Shown one piece after another: positions 25,152 to 33,695 of a stretch of 64,000 nt of DNA. The first letter of the stretch is position 1; every line of letters starts with the position of its first letter. A program made the position numbers and the translations under genes. The DNA is from RGIG3009 sp045648765 (GTDB taxonomy: Bacteria; Bacillota; Clostridia; Oscillospirales; Acutalibacteraceae). The notes under the pieces are model-generated. The model saw only the letters and a program-made list of their open reading frames with translations. It was not told the origin of the DNA and did no database searches. The DNA lies in contig JAZROQ010000003.1 of the NCBI GenBank assembly GCA_045648765.1, positions 1-64,000 on the forward strand. Direction: 5' to 3'.

Positions 25152-25835
25152 ATGAGTAACGCCTACTGGAACGCCTTTTCCAAAGGCATCATCAAAGAAA
25201 ACCCCACCTTCCGTTTGGTGCTGGGCACCTGCCCGACACTGGCAGTCACCACCGCCGCCTTCAACGGTTTGGGCATGGGTGCGGCGGCATCGTTTGTGCT
25301 GATTTGTTCCAACATCGTTATTTCGCTGTTGCGCAAAGTCATTCCGAGCAAAGTGCGCTTGCCCGCCTACATTGTTATCATTGCCGGGTTTACCACCATG
25401 GTACAAATGCTGGTCAAAGCGTACTTGCCCGCCATTGACAAATCGCTCGGTATCTACTTACCGCTCATCGTGGTAAACTGCATTATTCTCGGTCGTGCCG
25501 AAGCATTTGCGGGTAAGAACTCGGTGGGACTTTCCGCGCTTGACGGACTGGGTATGGGCGTCGGTTTTACCGCTGCGCTGGTTATCATGGGCGGCATCCG
25601 CGAATTTTTGGGCAACGGCACCATCTTTGGTTGGCCCGAGGGCGGTCTTATTCCTGCCATTACCGTGTTTGTGCTACCTGCAGGCGGGTTTTTCGTGTTT
25701 GGTATGCTCATTTGGCTAACCAACAAGCTCTCGCAACGACTCGACGAAAACGCCACGCGCAAAGAACTCACCGCGTGCGCGGGATGCCCCATGGCTTCCC
25801 ACTGCTCCAAAGAGGAGGGTGCCTGCCATGAATAA
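25152..25835 (+). CDS. rnfE: Electron transport complex subunit RnfE
   Basis: This 227-residue membrane protein with six helices is homologous to RnfA and NqrD. The start is MSNAYWNAF at 25152 after GGAGGG; NPTFRLVLGTCPTLAVT carries the conserved membrane cysteine that helps hold the intramembrane Fe-S cluster. The C-terminus bears a cytoplasmic cysteine-rich tail (CAGCPMASHCSKEEGACHE), seen in other clostridial RnfE proteins and of unknown role. It overlaps rnfA by 8 bp. Confidence 0.95.
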   Translation: MSNAYWNAFSKGIIKENPTFRLVLGTCPTLAVTTAAFNGLGMGAAASFVLICSNIVISLLRKVIPSKVRLPAYIVIIAGFTTMVQMLVKAYLPAIDKSLGIYLPLIVVNCIILGRAEAFAGKNSVGLSALDGLGMGVGFTAALVIMGGIREFLGNGTIFGWPEGGLIPAITVFVLPAGGFFVFGMLIWLTNKLSQRLDENATRKELTACAGCPMASHCSKEEGACHE

Positions 25836-26415
25836 TACAAGTTTCTTTGCCATTCTCATTGGCGGGTTGCTCGTTAACAACTTTGTGTTGTCGCAGTTTT
25901 TGGGAATTTGCCCGTTTTTGGGTGTTTCCAAAAAACTCGGTTCCGCTGTCGGTATGTCGGTGGCGGTCATTGTGGTTATGCTCATGGCAACCGCGGCAAC
26001 GTATCCGCTATATCATTTTGTGCTCGAACCGAACGACCTGTCGTATTTGCAAACCATTGTGTTCATTTTGATTATTGCGGCGCTTGTGCAGTTGGTCGAA
26101 ATTGTGTTGCGTCGATTTGTGCCGCCGCTGTATAACGCGCTGGGCATTTATTTGCCGCTCATCACCACCAACTGCGCGGTGCTCGGTGTAACCATTCTCA
26201 ACATCGACAGCGGCTACACGTTCGCGCAATCCATCGTCAACGCGCTGGGCGCAGGTCTTGGCTTTTTACTCGCCATGGTGATGTTTGCCGGCGTGCGGGA
26301 ACGGTTGGAAAGCGCCGAAGTTCCCGAAGGTTTAAAAGGATTGCCCATCACCTTGGTGGCGGCATCCATCGTTTCGGTTTCCTTCCTTGGTTTCCAAGGA
26401 CTGTTCGGATTATAA
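25828..26415 (+). CDS. rnfA: Electron transport complex subunit RnfA
   Basis: This 195-residue, six-helix membrane protein is homologous to NqrE. The start is MNNTSFFAIL at 25828 (GGAGGGTGCC upstream); NNFVLSQFLGICPFLGVS includes the conserved cysteine partner of the RnfE cluster site, and GIYLPLITTNCAVLG is a second signature. Together with RnfE it forms the ion channel-like core. RnfB follows after 12 bp with its own strong Shine-Dalgarno (AAGGAGGAAGG). Confidence 0.96.
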   Translation: MNNTSFFAILIGGLLVNNFVLSQFLGICPFLGVSKKLGSAVGMSVAVIVVMLMATAATYPLYHFVLEPNDLSYLQTIVFILIIAALVQLVEIVLRRFVPPLYNALGIYLPLITTNCAVLGVTILNIDSGYTFAQSIVNALGAGLGFLLAMVMFAGVRERLESAEVPEGLKGLPITLVAASIVSVSFLGFQGLFGL

Positions 26416-26427
26416 GGAGGAAGGAAT

Positions 26428-27216
26428 ATGAATCCCATTTTATTAGCAGTCCTGCTGTTGGCAGGTTTGGGTTTGTTTGCCGGTCTTATTTTGGCGGTAG
26501 CCTCGGTGCTGATGGCTGTTCCCAAAGACGAGCGGGTAGAAGCCGTGCGCGATTTGCTTCCCGGCGCCAACTGCGGCGCGTGCGGGTATTCAGGTTGCGA
26601 CGGCTATGCCGAAGCGTTGGTCAAAGGCGAAGCGGCAGTCGGCTTGTGTTCGCCCGGCGGCACGGCAGTTGCCGAAGCCACGGGGAATTTGCTTGGCACT
26701 TCGGGCGACGTGGTGCGCCAAACCGCCGTGGTGCATTGCGGCGGTTGCAAAGAATTCACCACCTGCAAACTCGATTATCACGGCATCCAATCGTGCCGCG
26801 CGGCAACGCAGTTTTTCGGCGGTGACCGTTTGTGCTCATACGGTTGCTTGGGCTATGGCGATTGTGCTTCGGCTTGTGAATATGGTGCCATCACCATCAA
26901 AGACGGTCTGGCGCGTATCGACGGCACGCTTTGTCGCGGTTGCACCAAATGTGCCGCTGCTTGTCCCAAAAAACTCATTGTCATGCACAACAGCGCACAC
27001 CGCGCGGTGGTGCGTTGCTCCAACCACGACAAAGCCGCCAAAACACGTGCAGCGTGCAAAGTGGGTTGCCTTGGTTGCGGCAAATGCCAAAAAGTGTGCG
27101 AACACGACGCTGTTCGCCTTGTCAACAACGCCGCCATTATCGACGGCGAAAAATGTGTCGGTTGCGGCAAATGCGCCGAAGCATGTCCGGTACATTGTAT
27201 TGCCATATACGAATAA
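26428..27216 (+). CDS. rnfB: Electron transport complex subunit RnfB
   Basis: This 262-residue protein has one N-terminal helix (about 5-28), then an Fe-S domain starting with GANCGACGYSGCDGYAEALV (C49, C52, C57 region and a later C), and multiple ferredoxin-type CxxCxxCxxxCP motifs in the C-terminal half (CRGCTKCAAACP, CLGCGKCQKVC, CVGCGKCAEACP). It receives electrons from reduced ferredoxin. It is the last gene of the Rnf operon, followed by a bidirectional terminator. Confidence 0.97.
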   Translation: MNPILLAVLLLAGLGLFAGLILAVASVLMAVPKDERVEAVRDLLPGANCGACGYSGCDGYAEALVKGEAAVGLCSPGGTAVAEATGNLLGTSGDVVRQTAVVHCGGCKEFTTCKLDYHGIQSCRAATQFFGGDRLCSYGCLGYGDCASACEYGAITIKDGLARIDGTLCRGCTKCAAACPKKLIVMHNSAHRAVVRCSNHDKAAKTRAACKVGCLGCGKCQKVCEHDAVRLVNNAAIIDGEKCVGCGKCAEACPVHCIAIYE

Positions 27217-27225
27217 TCTAAAAAC

Positions 27226-27272
27226 AAAAAAGACCGAGGAAACGCTTGGCGAAATTTCCTCGGTCTTTTTTT
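27226..27272. terminator. Bidirectional terminator after rnfB
   Basis: AAAAGACCGAGGAAA pairs with TTTCCTCGGTCTTTT, with an 11-base loop and flanking A- and T-runs. Confidence 0.9.
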
Positions 27273-27281
27273 GTTGCTGTT

Positions 27282-27500
27282 TTATACTACCGAAAACCCT
27301 GCCTGTGCCAACGCTTGTGTTATGGTATCTACCGTTGTCTTTTTCGGCGAAAACGAAACTTGCGCTACTGCTAAACGGTGATTGACGGTGGCAGATTTCA
27401 CGCCGTCTACTTGTTTAAGTGCTTTGGTGGCAGCGTGTCCGGTGGCGGCGTCGTGCACACCCGATAACGTCATGGTAATCGATTCGGTTTTCGAAAACAT
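27282..27500 (-). CDS. Heavy-metal-associated (HMA-like) domain protein lacking CxxC
   Basis: This 72-residue protein has the ferredoxin-like beta-alpha-beta HMA fold. The N-terminal SITMTLSGVHDAATGHAATKAL aligns with the copper-binding loop, but the MTCxxC cysteines are absent (GVHDAATG). The TVNHRLAVAQVSFSP and ITQALAQAGFSV segments match the rest of the domain. It cannot bind Cu(I) in the standard way and no copper ATPase is near, so it is either a diverged chaperone or a structural module. GAGTGACC precedes the ATG. Confidence 0.8.
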   Translation of the reverse strand: MFSKTESITMTLSGVHDAATGHAATKALKQVDGVKSATVNHRLAVAQVSFSPKKTTVDTITQALAQAGFSVV

Positions 27501-27546
27501 TTGCGGTCACTCCTATCAAGCAATAGAGTGTCCGAAAAAATTTTAA

Positions 27547-28941
27547 TTATGCGCGGTGCCATTTCATGCCTTGGGGCGTATCTTCCACCACAATACCCAT
27601 GGCTTTGAGCTCGTCGCGGATACGGTCGGATTCTGCCCAGTTTTTCTCGGCGCGCGCTTTGCGGCGCATCTCAACCATTTCTTCGATTTGGGCATCGTCG
27701 CCGTCGTTTTGGCGGCTGTACAAAAGCCCCAACACGTCGGCAAACTCATTAAACAAACCGAGTGCCAGTTCGCAGCTGCCTTTGGTGACGTTGCCGTTTG
27801 CAATCATAATGTTGCAATCTTTGGCAAGTTCAAACCACGCGGCAATGCCGTCGGCGGTGTTCAAATCGTCATCCATGGCGGTAATAAACTGTTCGCGGCG
27901 GGCATCACAAAACGCTTTTACCGCTTCGTCGGCTTCGCCGTCGGCAGCGTTTTTAAGCGCAAATTCCAAACCGTCGCGGCAGTTGTAAAGTCGTGTGAGC
28001 GCGGCTTTGCCTTGCTCAATGCTTTCGTGGTTGTAGTTGATGGGGCTGCGGTACGAGGAGGAAATGAGGAAGAATCGAATCGGCTCATATCCAAATTGTT
28101 CGGCAACGTCGCGCACCGTAAAGAAGTTACCAAGCGATTTCGACATTTTTTTGTTGTCGACATTGATGTAACCGTTGTGCATCCAATACCGCGCAAACGG
28201 CACACCGTTGCAGCATTCGCTTTGTGCCACTTCGTTTTCGTGGTGCGGGAAAATCAAATCTTGACCGCCGCAGTGAATGTCAATGGACTCGCCCAAATAC
28301 CGACGCGCCATGGCAGAACATTCGATGTGCCAACCGGGACGACCGTCACTCCACGGCGAATCCCACGCGGGTTCACCGGGTTTGGCGGCTTTCCACAATG
28401 CAAAGTCAAGCGCATCTTCTTTTTCTTCGCCCACGCCGATACGTGCGCCCGATTCCAAATCGTCAATCGGTTGGTGCGACAGTTTGCCGTATTCAGCATC
28501 GCGGCGGGTGCGGAAATACACGTCACCGTTGTCGGCGCGATAGGCAAAGCCTTTTTCTTCAAGCGTGCGCACAATGTCGATGATCTCGTCAATGTTTTCG
28601 GTTGCTTTGGGATGTACCGTGGCTTCGCGCACACCTAACCCCGCAGCATCTACACGGAATTCGTCGATATACCGCTTGGCAATCACGTCGTACGTCACGC
28701 CTTCTTCGTTGGCGCGACGGATAATTTTGTCGTCAATATCGGTAAAGTTTTGCACAAATTTCACCGTATAGCCGCGCCATTCCAAATAACGGCGCAACAC
28801 GTCAAACACACAAAGCGGACGCGCGTTGCCAATGTGAATGTAGTTGTAAACCGTCGGACCGCACGCATAAATGCGCACCACACCCGGTTCCAGCGTCACC
28901 AAATCTTGCTTTTGTCGCGCCATGGTATTATAAATTTTCAT
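27547..28941 (-). CDS. cysS: Cysteinyl-tRNA synthetase
   Basis: This 464-residue class-I synthetase charges tRNA-Cys. HIGH appears as HIGN (YIHIGNARP, about 34-42) and KMSKS is intact (KKMSKSLGNF). Zinc ligands include the early Cys in YACGPTVYN and the Cys in WHIECSAM. The start MKIYNTMARQK at 28941 follows GGAGGTACC and overlaps the end of cysE by 14 bp, so translation is coupled. The operon is preceded by a T-box leader. Length fits the bacterial family. Confidence 0.97.
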   Translation of the reverse strand: MKIYNTMARQKQDLVTLEPGVVRIYACGPTVYNYIHIGNARPLCVFDVLRRYLEWRGYTVKFVQNFTDIDDKIIRRANEEGVTYDVIAKRYIDEFRVDAAGLGVREATVHPKATENIDEIIDIVRTLEEKGFAYRADNGDVYFRTRRDAEYGKLSHQPIDDLESGARIGVGEEKEDALDFALWKAAKPGEPAWDSPWSDGRPGWHIECSAMARRYLGESIDIHCGGQDLIFPHHENEVAQSECCNGVPFARYWMHNGYINVDNKKMSKSLGNFFTVRDVAEQFGYEPIRFFLISSSYRSPINYNHESIEQGKAALTRLYNCRDGLEFALKNAADGEADEAVKAFCDARREQFITAMDDDLNTADGIAAWFELAKDCNIMIANGNVTKGSCELALGLFNEFADVLGLLYSRQNDGDDAQIEEMVEMRRKARAEKNWAESDRIRDELKAMGIVVEDTPQGMKWHRA

Positions 28942-29569
28942 TGTCGGTACCTCCCACTTGTTTTTCAAGTTCTTTAATGCGTTTTTCCAAACGCTGTATT
29001 TCTGCAGTGATGGGGTCGGGGATATGCACTTGGTCAAGTTCCGCCACCTTTTCGCCCTTGCGGCGTACCACGCGGGCGGGCACACCCACTGCGGTGGAAT
29101 GCGAGGGAATATCTTGCAACACCACGGCACCTGCCGCAATGCGCACGTCGTCACCAATGGTGATAGGTCCCAGCACCTTGGCACCCGCACCCACCATCAC
29201 ATGATCGCCCAAGGTAGGGTGGCGTTTGCCTTTGTCTTTGCCCGTACCGCCCAAGGTGACACCCTGATACAACGTGCAATCGTCACCAATAACGGTGGTT
29301 TCACCAATCACCACACCGGTGCCGTGGTCAATAAACAACCGTCTGCCGATGTTGGCGGCGGGGTGAATTTCAATATTGGTGCGGTTGGATGACCGCCACG
29401 AAATTTGCCGCGCAATAAACTTAAACCCATGGCGGTAAAACCAGTTGGCAAGACGGTGCGACCGCACGGCTTTGAACCCGTTGTATAACAGCAGCACTTC
29501 CCAAACGGAGCGCGCGGCGGGGTCGCGTTCGCGCACCACGGCAATATCTTCACGCAATCGTTTAAACAA
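28928..29569 (-). CDS. cysE: Serine O-acetyltransferase
   Basis: This 213-residue left-handed beta-helix acetyltransferase makes O-acetylserine from serine and acetyl-CoA. Hexapeptide repeats run from about 60-160; DHGTGVVIGETT and GVTLGGTGKDKGKRHP are the active-site signatures. The start is a TTG (MFKRLRED) at 29569 seven bases after AGGAGG; the frame runs further upstream, but into the T-box terminator. A C-terminal heptad-like tail (ITAEIQRLEKRIKELEKQV) may be a coiled coil. It forms an operon with cysS. Confidence 0.95.
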   Translation of the reverse strand: MFKRLREDIAVVRERDPAARSVWEVLLLYNGFKAVRSHRLANWFYRHGFKFIARQISWRSSNRTNIEIHPAANIGRRLFIDHGTGVVIGETTVIGDDCTLYQGVTLGGTGKDKGKRHPTLGDHVMVGAGAKVLGPITIGDDVRIAAGAVVLQDIPSHSTAVGVPARVVRRKGEKVAELDQVHIPDPITAEIQRLEKRIKELEKQVGGTDNENL

Positions 29570-29589
29570 AAGGACACCTCCTAAAAAGC

Positions 29590-29838
29590 AAAAAACCTTC
29601 GTCACCTCAAAAGGCAACGAAGGTGCAAAACACGGTTCCACTTCGACTTTCACTCAAAAACCATTTAACGGTGGTGGGCCGGACAAGGATACTAAAAAAT
29701 TTTTGTTCCCCTTGTCTGCTCGCGGAGGCATTTCGCCGTGGGTTTGCCAAGGCGGCTTGCAGCCGACGACCGCCTCTCTCTGGTGCAAAAGAACACAGGT
29801 ACTTCTTCCGTTCAACGCAGTTATTTTGTAGTTACTAT
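29590..29838 (-). promoter_or_regulatory. T-box leader of cysE-cysS
   Basis: Reading minus, the T-box sequence GTGGAACCGTG lies at 29641-29631, followed by a terminator in which CCTTCGT pairs with ACGAAGG and then six T residues (29626-29590). Upstream is a long structured Stem-I region with a loop-E-like GAAGTA and CGAAATGCC; a TGC (Cys) triplet occurs at 29730-29728, the plausible specifier. Exact specifier assignment needs folding. Uncharged tRNA-Cys would allow read-through. Confidence 0.85.
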
Positions 29839-29842
29839 TGTT

Positions 29843-29851
29843 ATTATAGCA
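29843..29851 (-). promoter_or_regulatory. Extended -10 promoter of the cysE T-box operon
   Basis: Reading minus, TGCTATAAT is an extended -10 element. No clear -35 is present at the right distance. Confidence 0.6.
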
Positions 29852-29873
29852 GATTTTTTCAAAAAATCTACCC

Positions 29874-30452
29874 TTATTTTTCGTTTTTAAAATATTCGCG
29901 GTTTTGCCACACGTATTCCACGCCCGCAATCAGTGTCAGCACCACCGAAATCCAAATAAAAACCTGTCCCACCACAAGCGGTACCGAAAAAGCGGCAGCG
30001 GGGAGAGAAAGAAAGCTTTGCCACGTGGAAAATTCCATGGCGGTTAAGGTGTAAATAATGGCAACAAACTGTGCCACGGTTTTCAGTTTGCCCCAATAGC
30101 TTGCGGCAATCACTTTGCCGTCTTTGGCGGCAATCAAGCGCACCGAAGTCACCATGAATTCGCGCGTGAGCACCAAAAACAGCGCCCACACGTCCATTTG
30201 CCCTTTTGCCATAAACAGCAAAAAGGCGGCGGTGGTCAACATTTTATCGGCAAGCGGGTCCAAAAATTTGCCAAAATTGGTAATCAGCCCGCGCGCACGT
30301 GCAATTTTGCCATCGAACATGTCGGTCAGCGCTGCGGCAATAAACACAATGAGCGCCGCCGCATAATGAAAAGGGAATTCCCACAAAGCCAGCACCAAAA
30401 ACAGCGGTGCTAATATAATGCGCAATACAGTTAATTTGTTTGGTAAATTCAT
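29874..30452 (-). CDS. pgsA: CDP-diacylglycerol-glycerol-3-phosphate 3-phosphatidyltransferase
   Basis: This 192-residue membrane enzyme makes phosphatidylglycerol phosphate. The CDP-alcohol phosphotransferase motif D-x2-DG-x2-AR-x8-G-x3-D-x3-D is intact in TDMFDGKIARARGLITNFGK continuing to FLDPLADK (about 41-70). Four to five helices are predicted. The start MNLPNKLTVLRI at 30452 follows GGGGGAAC, and the ATG overlaps the stop of rimO, so it is the last gene of the recA-recX-rimO-pgsA operon. Confidence 0.95.
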   Translation of the reverse strand: MNLPNKLTVLRIILAPLFLVLALWEFPFHYAAALIVFIAAALTDMFDGKIARARGLITNFGKFLDPLADKMLTTAAFLLFMAKGQMDVWALFLVLTREFMVTSVRLIAAKDGKVIAASYWGKLKTVAQFVAIIYTLTAMEFSTWQSFLSLPAAAFSVPLVVGQVFIWISVVLTLIAGVEYVWQNREYFKNEK

Positions 30453-31771
30453 ACTTGTTCCCCCACTAAATCCCAATCCATTGCTTCGGTAATGCGCACG
30501 TTGATGATTTCACCGGGCGCTATGCGACCTTTGGCAGTAAAAAACACTTTTCCGTCAATGTCGGGTGCGTCGGCGGCGGTGCGTCCAAACCAACATTCGG
30601 CGTACTTGTCAAACGCTTCCACCAACACTTGTTTTACCGTGCCGATTTGTTCTTCTTGATAGGCAGCAGCAATGCGCGATTGCAATTCCATTACCACGTC
30701 GCGACGATGCGCTTTGACTTCTTCGTCAATTTGGTTTGCCATTTCGGCGGCGGCGGTCCCTTCTTCGCACGAAAAAGCAAAACACCCCAACCGTTCAAAC
30801 TTCATTTCTTTGATAAACGCGCACAGTTCTTCAAAATCTTCTTCGGTTTCACCGGGGAAGCCTGTCATCACCGTGGTGCGCAACACGATGCCGCGCACTT
30901 TTTGGCGCACGTTGTTAATTTGCGCGGTTAAACGTTCTTTGTTGCCCACACGGTTCATGGCGCGCAACACGTTGCCGCTGGCATGTTGAATGGGCAAATC
31001 CATGTATTTCACAATTTTATCTTGTTTTGCCATCACGTCGAGCAGTTCGTCGGTGATGTGCTCGGAATAGCAATACATCAACCGAATCCACTGAATCCCA
31101 TCAATCTCGCACAAGCGGTCAAGCAACTGCGGTAACTCCGATTTGCCGCTGCGGTCCACACCGTAAACGGTGGTATCTTGCGCAATGACCACCAGTTCTT
31201 TCACGCCGTTTTGCGCCAGTGTGCGCGCTTCTTGCACCACGGCTTCCATCGAGCGACTGCGCAGCCCACCGCGAATGGAGGGGATGGCGCAATACGCGCA
31301 ACGGTTGTCGCAACCGTCGGCAATGCGCAAATAGGCAAAAAAGTGCGGTGTGGTTTGCACACGTTCGCCATCCAATTCCCAACGAGAAAGTGGGGGAAAC
31401 GAAGCAACCGTTTCGCCGTTTAACACGGCGCGTACCGCTTCGACAATATCCACGTTGGCGCCAAGCCCTAACACGGCATCACATTCGGGCAGTTCGTTGC
31501 ACAATTCTTGTTGGTAGCGTTGTGAAAGACACCCTGTGACAATCAGTTTTTTGATTTGCCCTTCTTTTTTCAGTTGGGCAAATTCCAAAATATTTTCAAT
31601 TGCTTCGCGTTTGGCATCCTCGATAAACCCGCAGGTGTTCACAATCACCACGTCGGCTAAACCGCTTTCGGCAGTCAGGGTAAACCCCGCTGCTTCCAGT
31701 TTGGCTAACATGAGTTCGGCATCCATTTGGTTTTTGGGACAGCCAAGCGAAACCATTCCCACTTTAATCAT
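30449..31771 (-). CDS. rimO: Ribosomal protein S12 methylthiotransferase
   Basis: This 440-residue radical-SAM enzyme beta-methylthiolates Asp of S12. The N-terminal MTTase domain has three cluster cysteines (LGCPKN, NTCGFIE, TGCLSQRY). The radical-SAM motif is CDNRCAYCAIP (about 145-155), and a C-terminal TRAM domain covers the last 65 residues. The start MIKVGMVSLGCPKN overlaps recX by 8 bp; the frame extends upstream but those codons are recX in another frame. The length and YGVDR segment favour RimO over MiaB. Confidence 0.94.
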   Translation of the reverse strand: MIKVGMVSLGCPKNQMDAELMLAKLEAAGFTLTAESGLADVVIVNTCGFIEDAKREAIENILEFAQLKKEGQIKKLIVTGCLSQRYQQELCNELPECDAVLGLGANVDIVEAVRAVLNGETVASFPPLSRWELDGERVQTTPHFFAYLRIADGCDNRCAYCAIPSIRGGLRSRSMEAVVQEARTLAQNGVKELVVIAQDTTVYGVDRSGKSELPQLLDRLCEIDGIQWIRLMYCYSEHITDELLDVMAKQDKIVKYMDLPIQHASGNVLRAMNRVGNKERLTAQINNVRQKVRGIVLRTTVMTGFPGETEEDFEELCAFIKEMKFERLGCFAFSCEEGTAAAEMANQIDEEVKAHRRDVVMELQSRIAAAYQEEQIGTVKQVLVEAFDKYAECWFGRTAADAPDIDGKVFFTAKGRIAPGEIINVRITEAMDWDLVGEQV

Positions 31772-32384
31772 TGTTTTGCTCCTCCGAAAAAGCCGCAAGT
31801 GCGCGGCGCACTGTATCGTGCGAAAAACCATAGCGTGCCATTGCGGCAGCTGCACGGTCATCGCCAACAGTATACCGTTTTTTGCGCAAAAATTCAAGTG
31901 CCAGTTGCCAATCTTCTTTTTCGATCGTTTTTACGGCTTCGGCGGCAATGTCGCGGGCAATCCCTTTTTCGCAAAGTGCTTGTTCGGCGCGGCGGTGCGG
32001 GTAGCATTTTTCCAAACAAAAACGACGTGCCAACCGCTCGGCATACGCTTTGTCGTTAACGTAGCCGTATTCTTCCATGGCAGCGGCGGCTTGCCTTGCC
32101 GCTTCGCGGTTGTCGACAACAAAACGCCCACCCTCGCGGCACAAGCGTTGTTCCAGCTCTTTGCGGGAATAATCGCGCTTCGAAAGCAAAAAAATCGCTT
32201 TGTTGCGTGCCCGCCGTTTTTGGGAGGCGGCTACCAATTCTTCTATCTGTAAACGCGACAAAGAGGAACCCACCCCAAAGGGGGATTCCTCCCAAAGTCC
32301 TTTATCGATTACCGTTTCTTCACCGTTGTCAAACAAAAGTGTCACACGGCTTTGTCGCGCGGGTTTTACCGCGGTAATAATCAT
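31764..32384 (-). CDS. recX: Regulatory protein RecX
   Basis: This 206-residue helical-repeat protein modulates RecA filaments. Family features are the SKRDYSRKELEQRLCREG segment (about 70-87), VNDKAYAERLARRFCLEK and the FLRKKRYTVGDDRAAAAMARYGFSHDTVRRAL ending. Its start overlaps the recA stop (ATGA) and it directly follows recA, the canonical arrangement. Confidence 0.92.
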   Translation of the reverse strand: MIITAVKPARQSRVTLLFDNGEETVIDKGLWEESPFGVGSSLSRLQIEELVAASQKRRARNKAIFLLSKRDYSRKELEQRLCREGGRFVVDNREAARQAAAAMEEYGYVNDKAYAERLARRFCLEKCYPHRRAEQALCEKGIARDIAAEAVKTIEKEDWQLALEFLRKKRYTVGDDRAAAAMARYGFSHDTVRRALAAFSEEQNND

Positions 32385-33526
32385 TCGTCGTCCACCACAA
32401 TGTCAATTTTGGCACGTGCGGTATTGGCGGTGTATTGCGCCGCCGCACTAATCGGAATTTCCACCGGTGCTGCGGCGGGTTGCACCGCTTCGTCACCTTT
32501 GTTTTGGATGGCAGCCAACACTTTTGCTTCGATTTCGGCAGCAAGTTCCGTGTCGCGTTCCAAAAATTCTTTTACGTTGTCGCGGCCTTGACCCAAGCGT
32601 TCCTCGTTGTACGAGAACCACGAACCCGATTTTTGAATAATTTCCAATTTAATGGCCAAATCCAACAATTCGCCCATGCGCGAAATGCCTTTGCCGTACA
32701 TGACGTCAAATTCGGCTTCTTTAAACGGCGGGGCCACTTTGTTTTTCACCACGCGAACGCGGGTGTGCGAACCGACGGGTTCACCCGCCACTTTCAGCGT
32801 TTCGGCACGGCGCACGTCCAAGCGCACCGAAGCATAATATTTCAGCGCGTTACCGCCGGCAGTAACTTCGGGGTTGCCGTAAACCACGCCGACTTTCAAG
32901 CGCAATTGGTTGATAAACACGGCAACACAACCGGTTTTGCCCACGGCGCCTGCGAGTTTACGCATGGCTTGCGACATAAGACGAGCTTGCAAACCCACGT
33001 GCGAATCGCCCATTTCGCCTTCGATTTCTTGACGGGGTACCAACGCGGCAACCGAGTCGATAACCACCATGTCAATGGCGCCCGAACGAATGAGTGCCTC
33101 GGCAATTTCCAGCGCTTGTTCGCCGGTGTCGGGTTGCGAAACCAACAACGAGTCGACATCGACACCCAGTGCACGAGCATACACAGGATCTAACGCGTGT
33201 TCCACGTCGATATAAGCGGCTTCGCCACCTTGCTTTTGCGTTTGCGCCACGGCGTGCAAAGCAAGCGTGGTTTTACCCGAAGCTTCGGGACCGTAAATTT
33301 CGACAATACGGCCGCGGGGGAAACCGCCCACGCCGAGTGCCAAATCCAACGTCAGCGAACCGGTGGGGATAACCTCTACGTTCATGCCGGCGTTTTCGCC
33401 CAAACGCATGACTGCGCCTTTACCGTAATTTTTTTCAATTTGTGCCAGTGCCGCTGCCAAAGCTTTTTGTTTGCTTTCGGAAGCTGCTGCCGGTTTATCG
33501 GTCAATTTTTTCTTTGCGTCTGCCAT
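32381..33526 (-). CDS. recA: Recombinase RecA
   Basis: This 381-residue recombinase has Walker A GPEASGKTT (about 71-79) and Walker B MVVIDSVAAL. The L2/filament region FINQLRLKVGVVYGNPEVTAGG is recognisable but departs from the usual FINQIREKIGVMFGNPETTTGG at several sites. The C-terminus ends in an acidic tail (DIVVDDE). The start MADAKKKLTDK at 33526 follows AGGAGA; the frame extends upstream but lacks support. It is the first gene of a four-gene operon with its own promoter; no Gram-positive LexA box was seen by eye. Confidence 0.97.
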   Translation of the reverse strand: MADAKKKLTDKPAAASESKQKALAAALAQIEKNYGKGAVMRLGENAGMNVEVIPTGSLTLDLALGVGGFPRGRIVEIYGPEASGKTTLALHAVAQTQKQGGEAAYIDVEHALDPVYARALGVDVDSLLVSQPDTGEQALEIAEALIRSGAIDMVVIDSVAALVPRQEIEGEMGDSHVGLQARLMSQAMRKLAGAVGKTGCVAVFINQLRLKVGVVYGNPEVTAGGNALKYYASVRLDVRRAETLKVAGEPVGSHTRVRVVKNKVAPPFKEAEFDVMYGKGISRMGELLDLAIKLEIIQKSGSWFSYNEERLGQGRDNVKEFLERDTELAAEIEAKVLAAIQNKGDEAVQPAAAPVEIPISAAAQYTANTARAKIDIVVDDE

Positions 33527-33580
33527 GCGAATCTCCTCTTTCTGTCCCGCCAAAAGGCGTTTTCTACGATTACAACACCT

Positions 33581-33609
33581 ATTGTACCGCATTCTTTTTC
33601 AGAAATCAA
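33581..33609 (-). promoter_or_regulatory. Promoter of recA-recX-rimO-pgsA
   Basis: Reading minus, TTGATT (33609-33604), 17 bp, TACAAT (33586-33581), about 55 bp before the recA start. Confidence 0.75.
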
Positions 33610-33663
33610 GGGTTTTGACGAAAAAAACGAACAAATGTTTGGTTTTTTATTTGACAAAACGGA

Positions 33664-33689
33664 CCCCCCGCCGAAAAACCGGCGGGGGG
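33664..33689 (-). terminator. Terminator after the DUF4838 gene
   Basis: A 10-bp perfect stem (CCCCCCGCCG with CGGCGGGGGG), followed on the minus strand by TCCGTTTTG, separates the DUF4838 gene from the recA promoter. The T-tract is weak. Confidence 0.7.
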
Positions 33690-33695
33690 ATGGTG

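Noticed and set aside
33527..33609. LexA/SOS box upstream of recA
   Set aside because: No GAAC-N4-GTTC match is seen between the promoter and the recA start.
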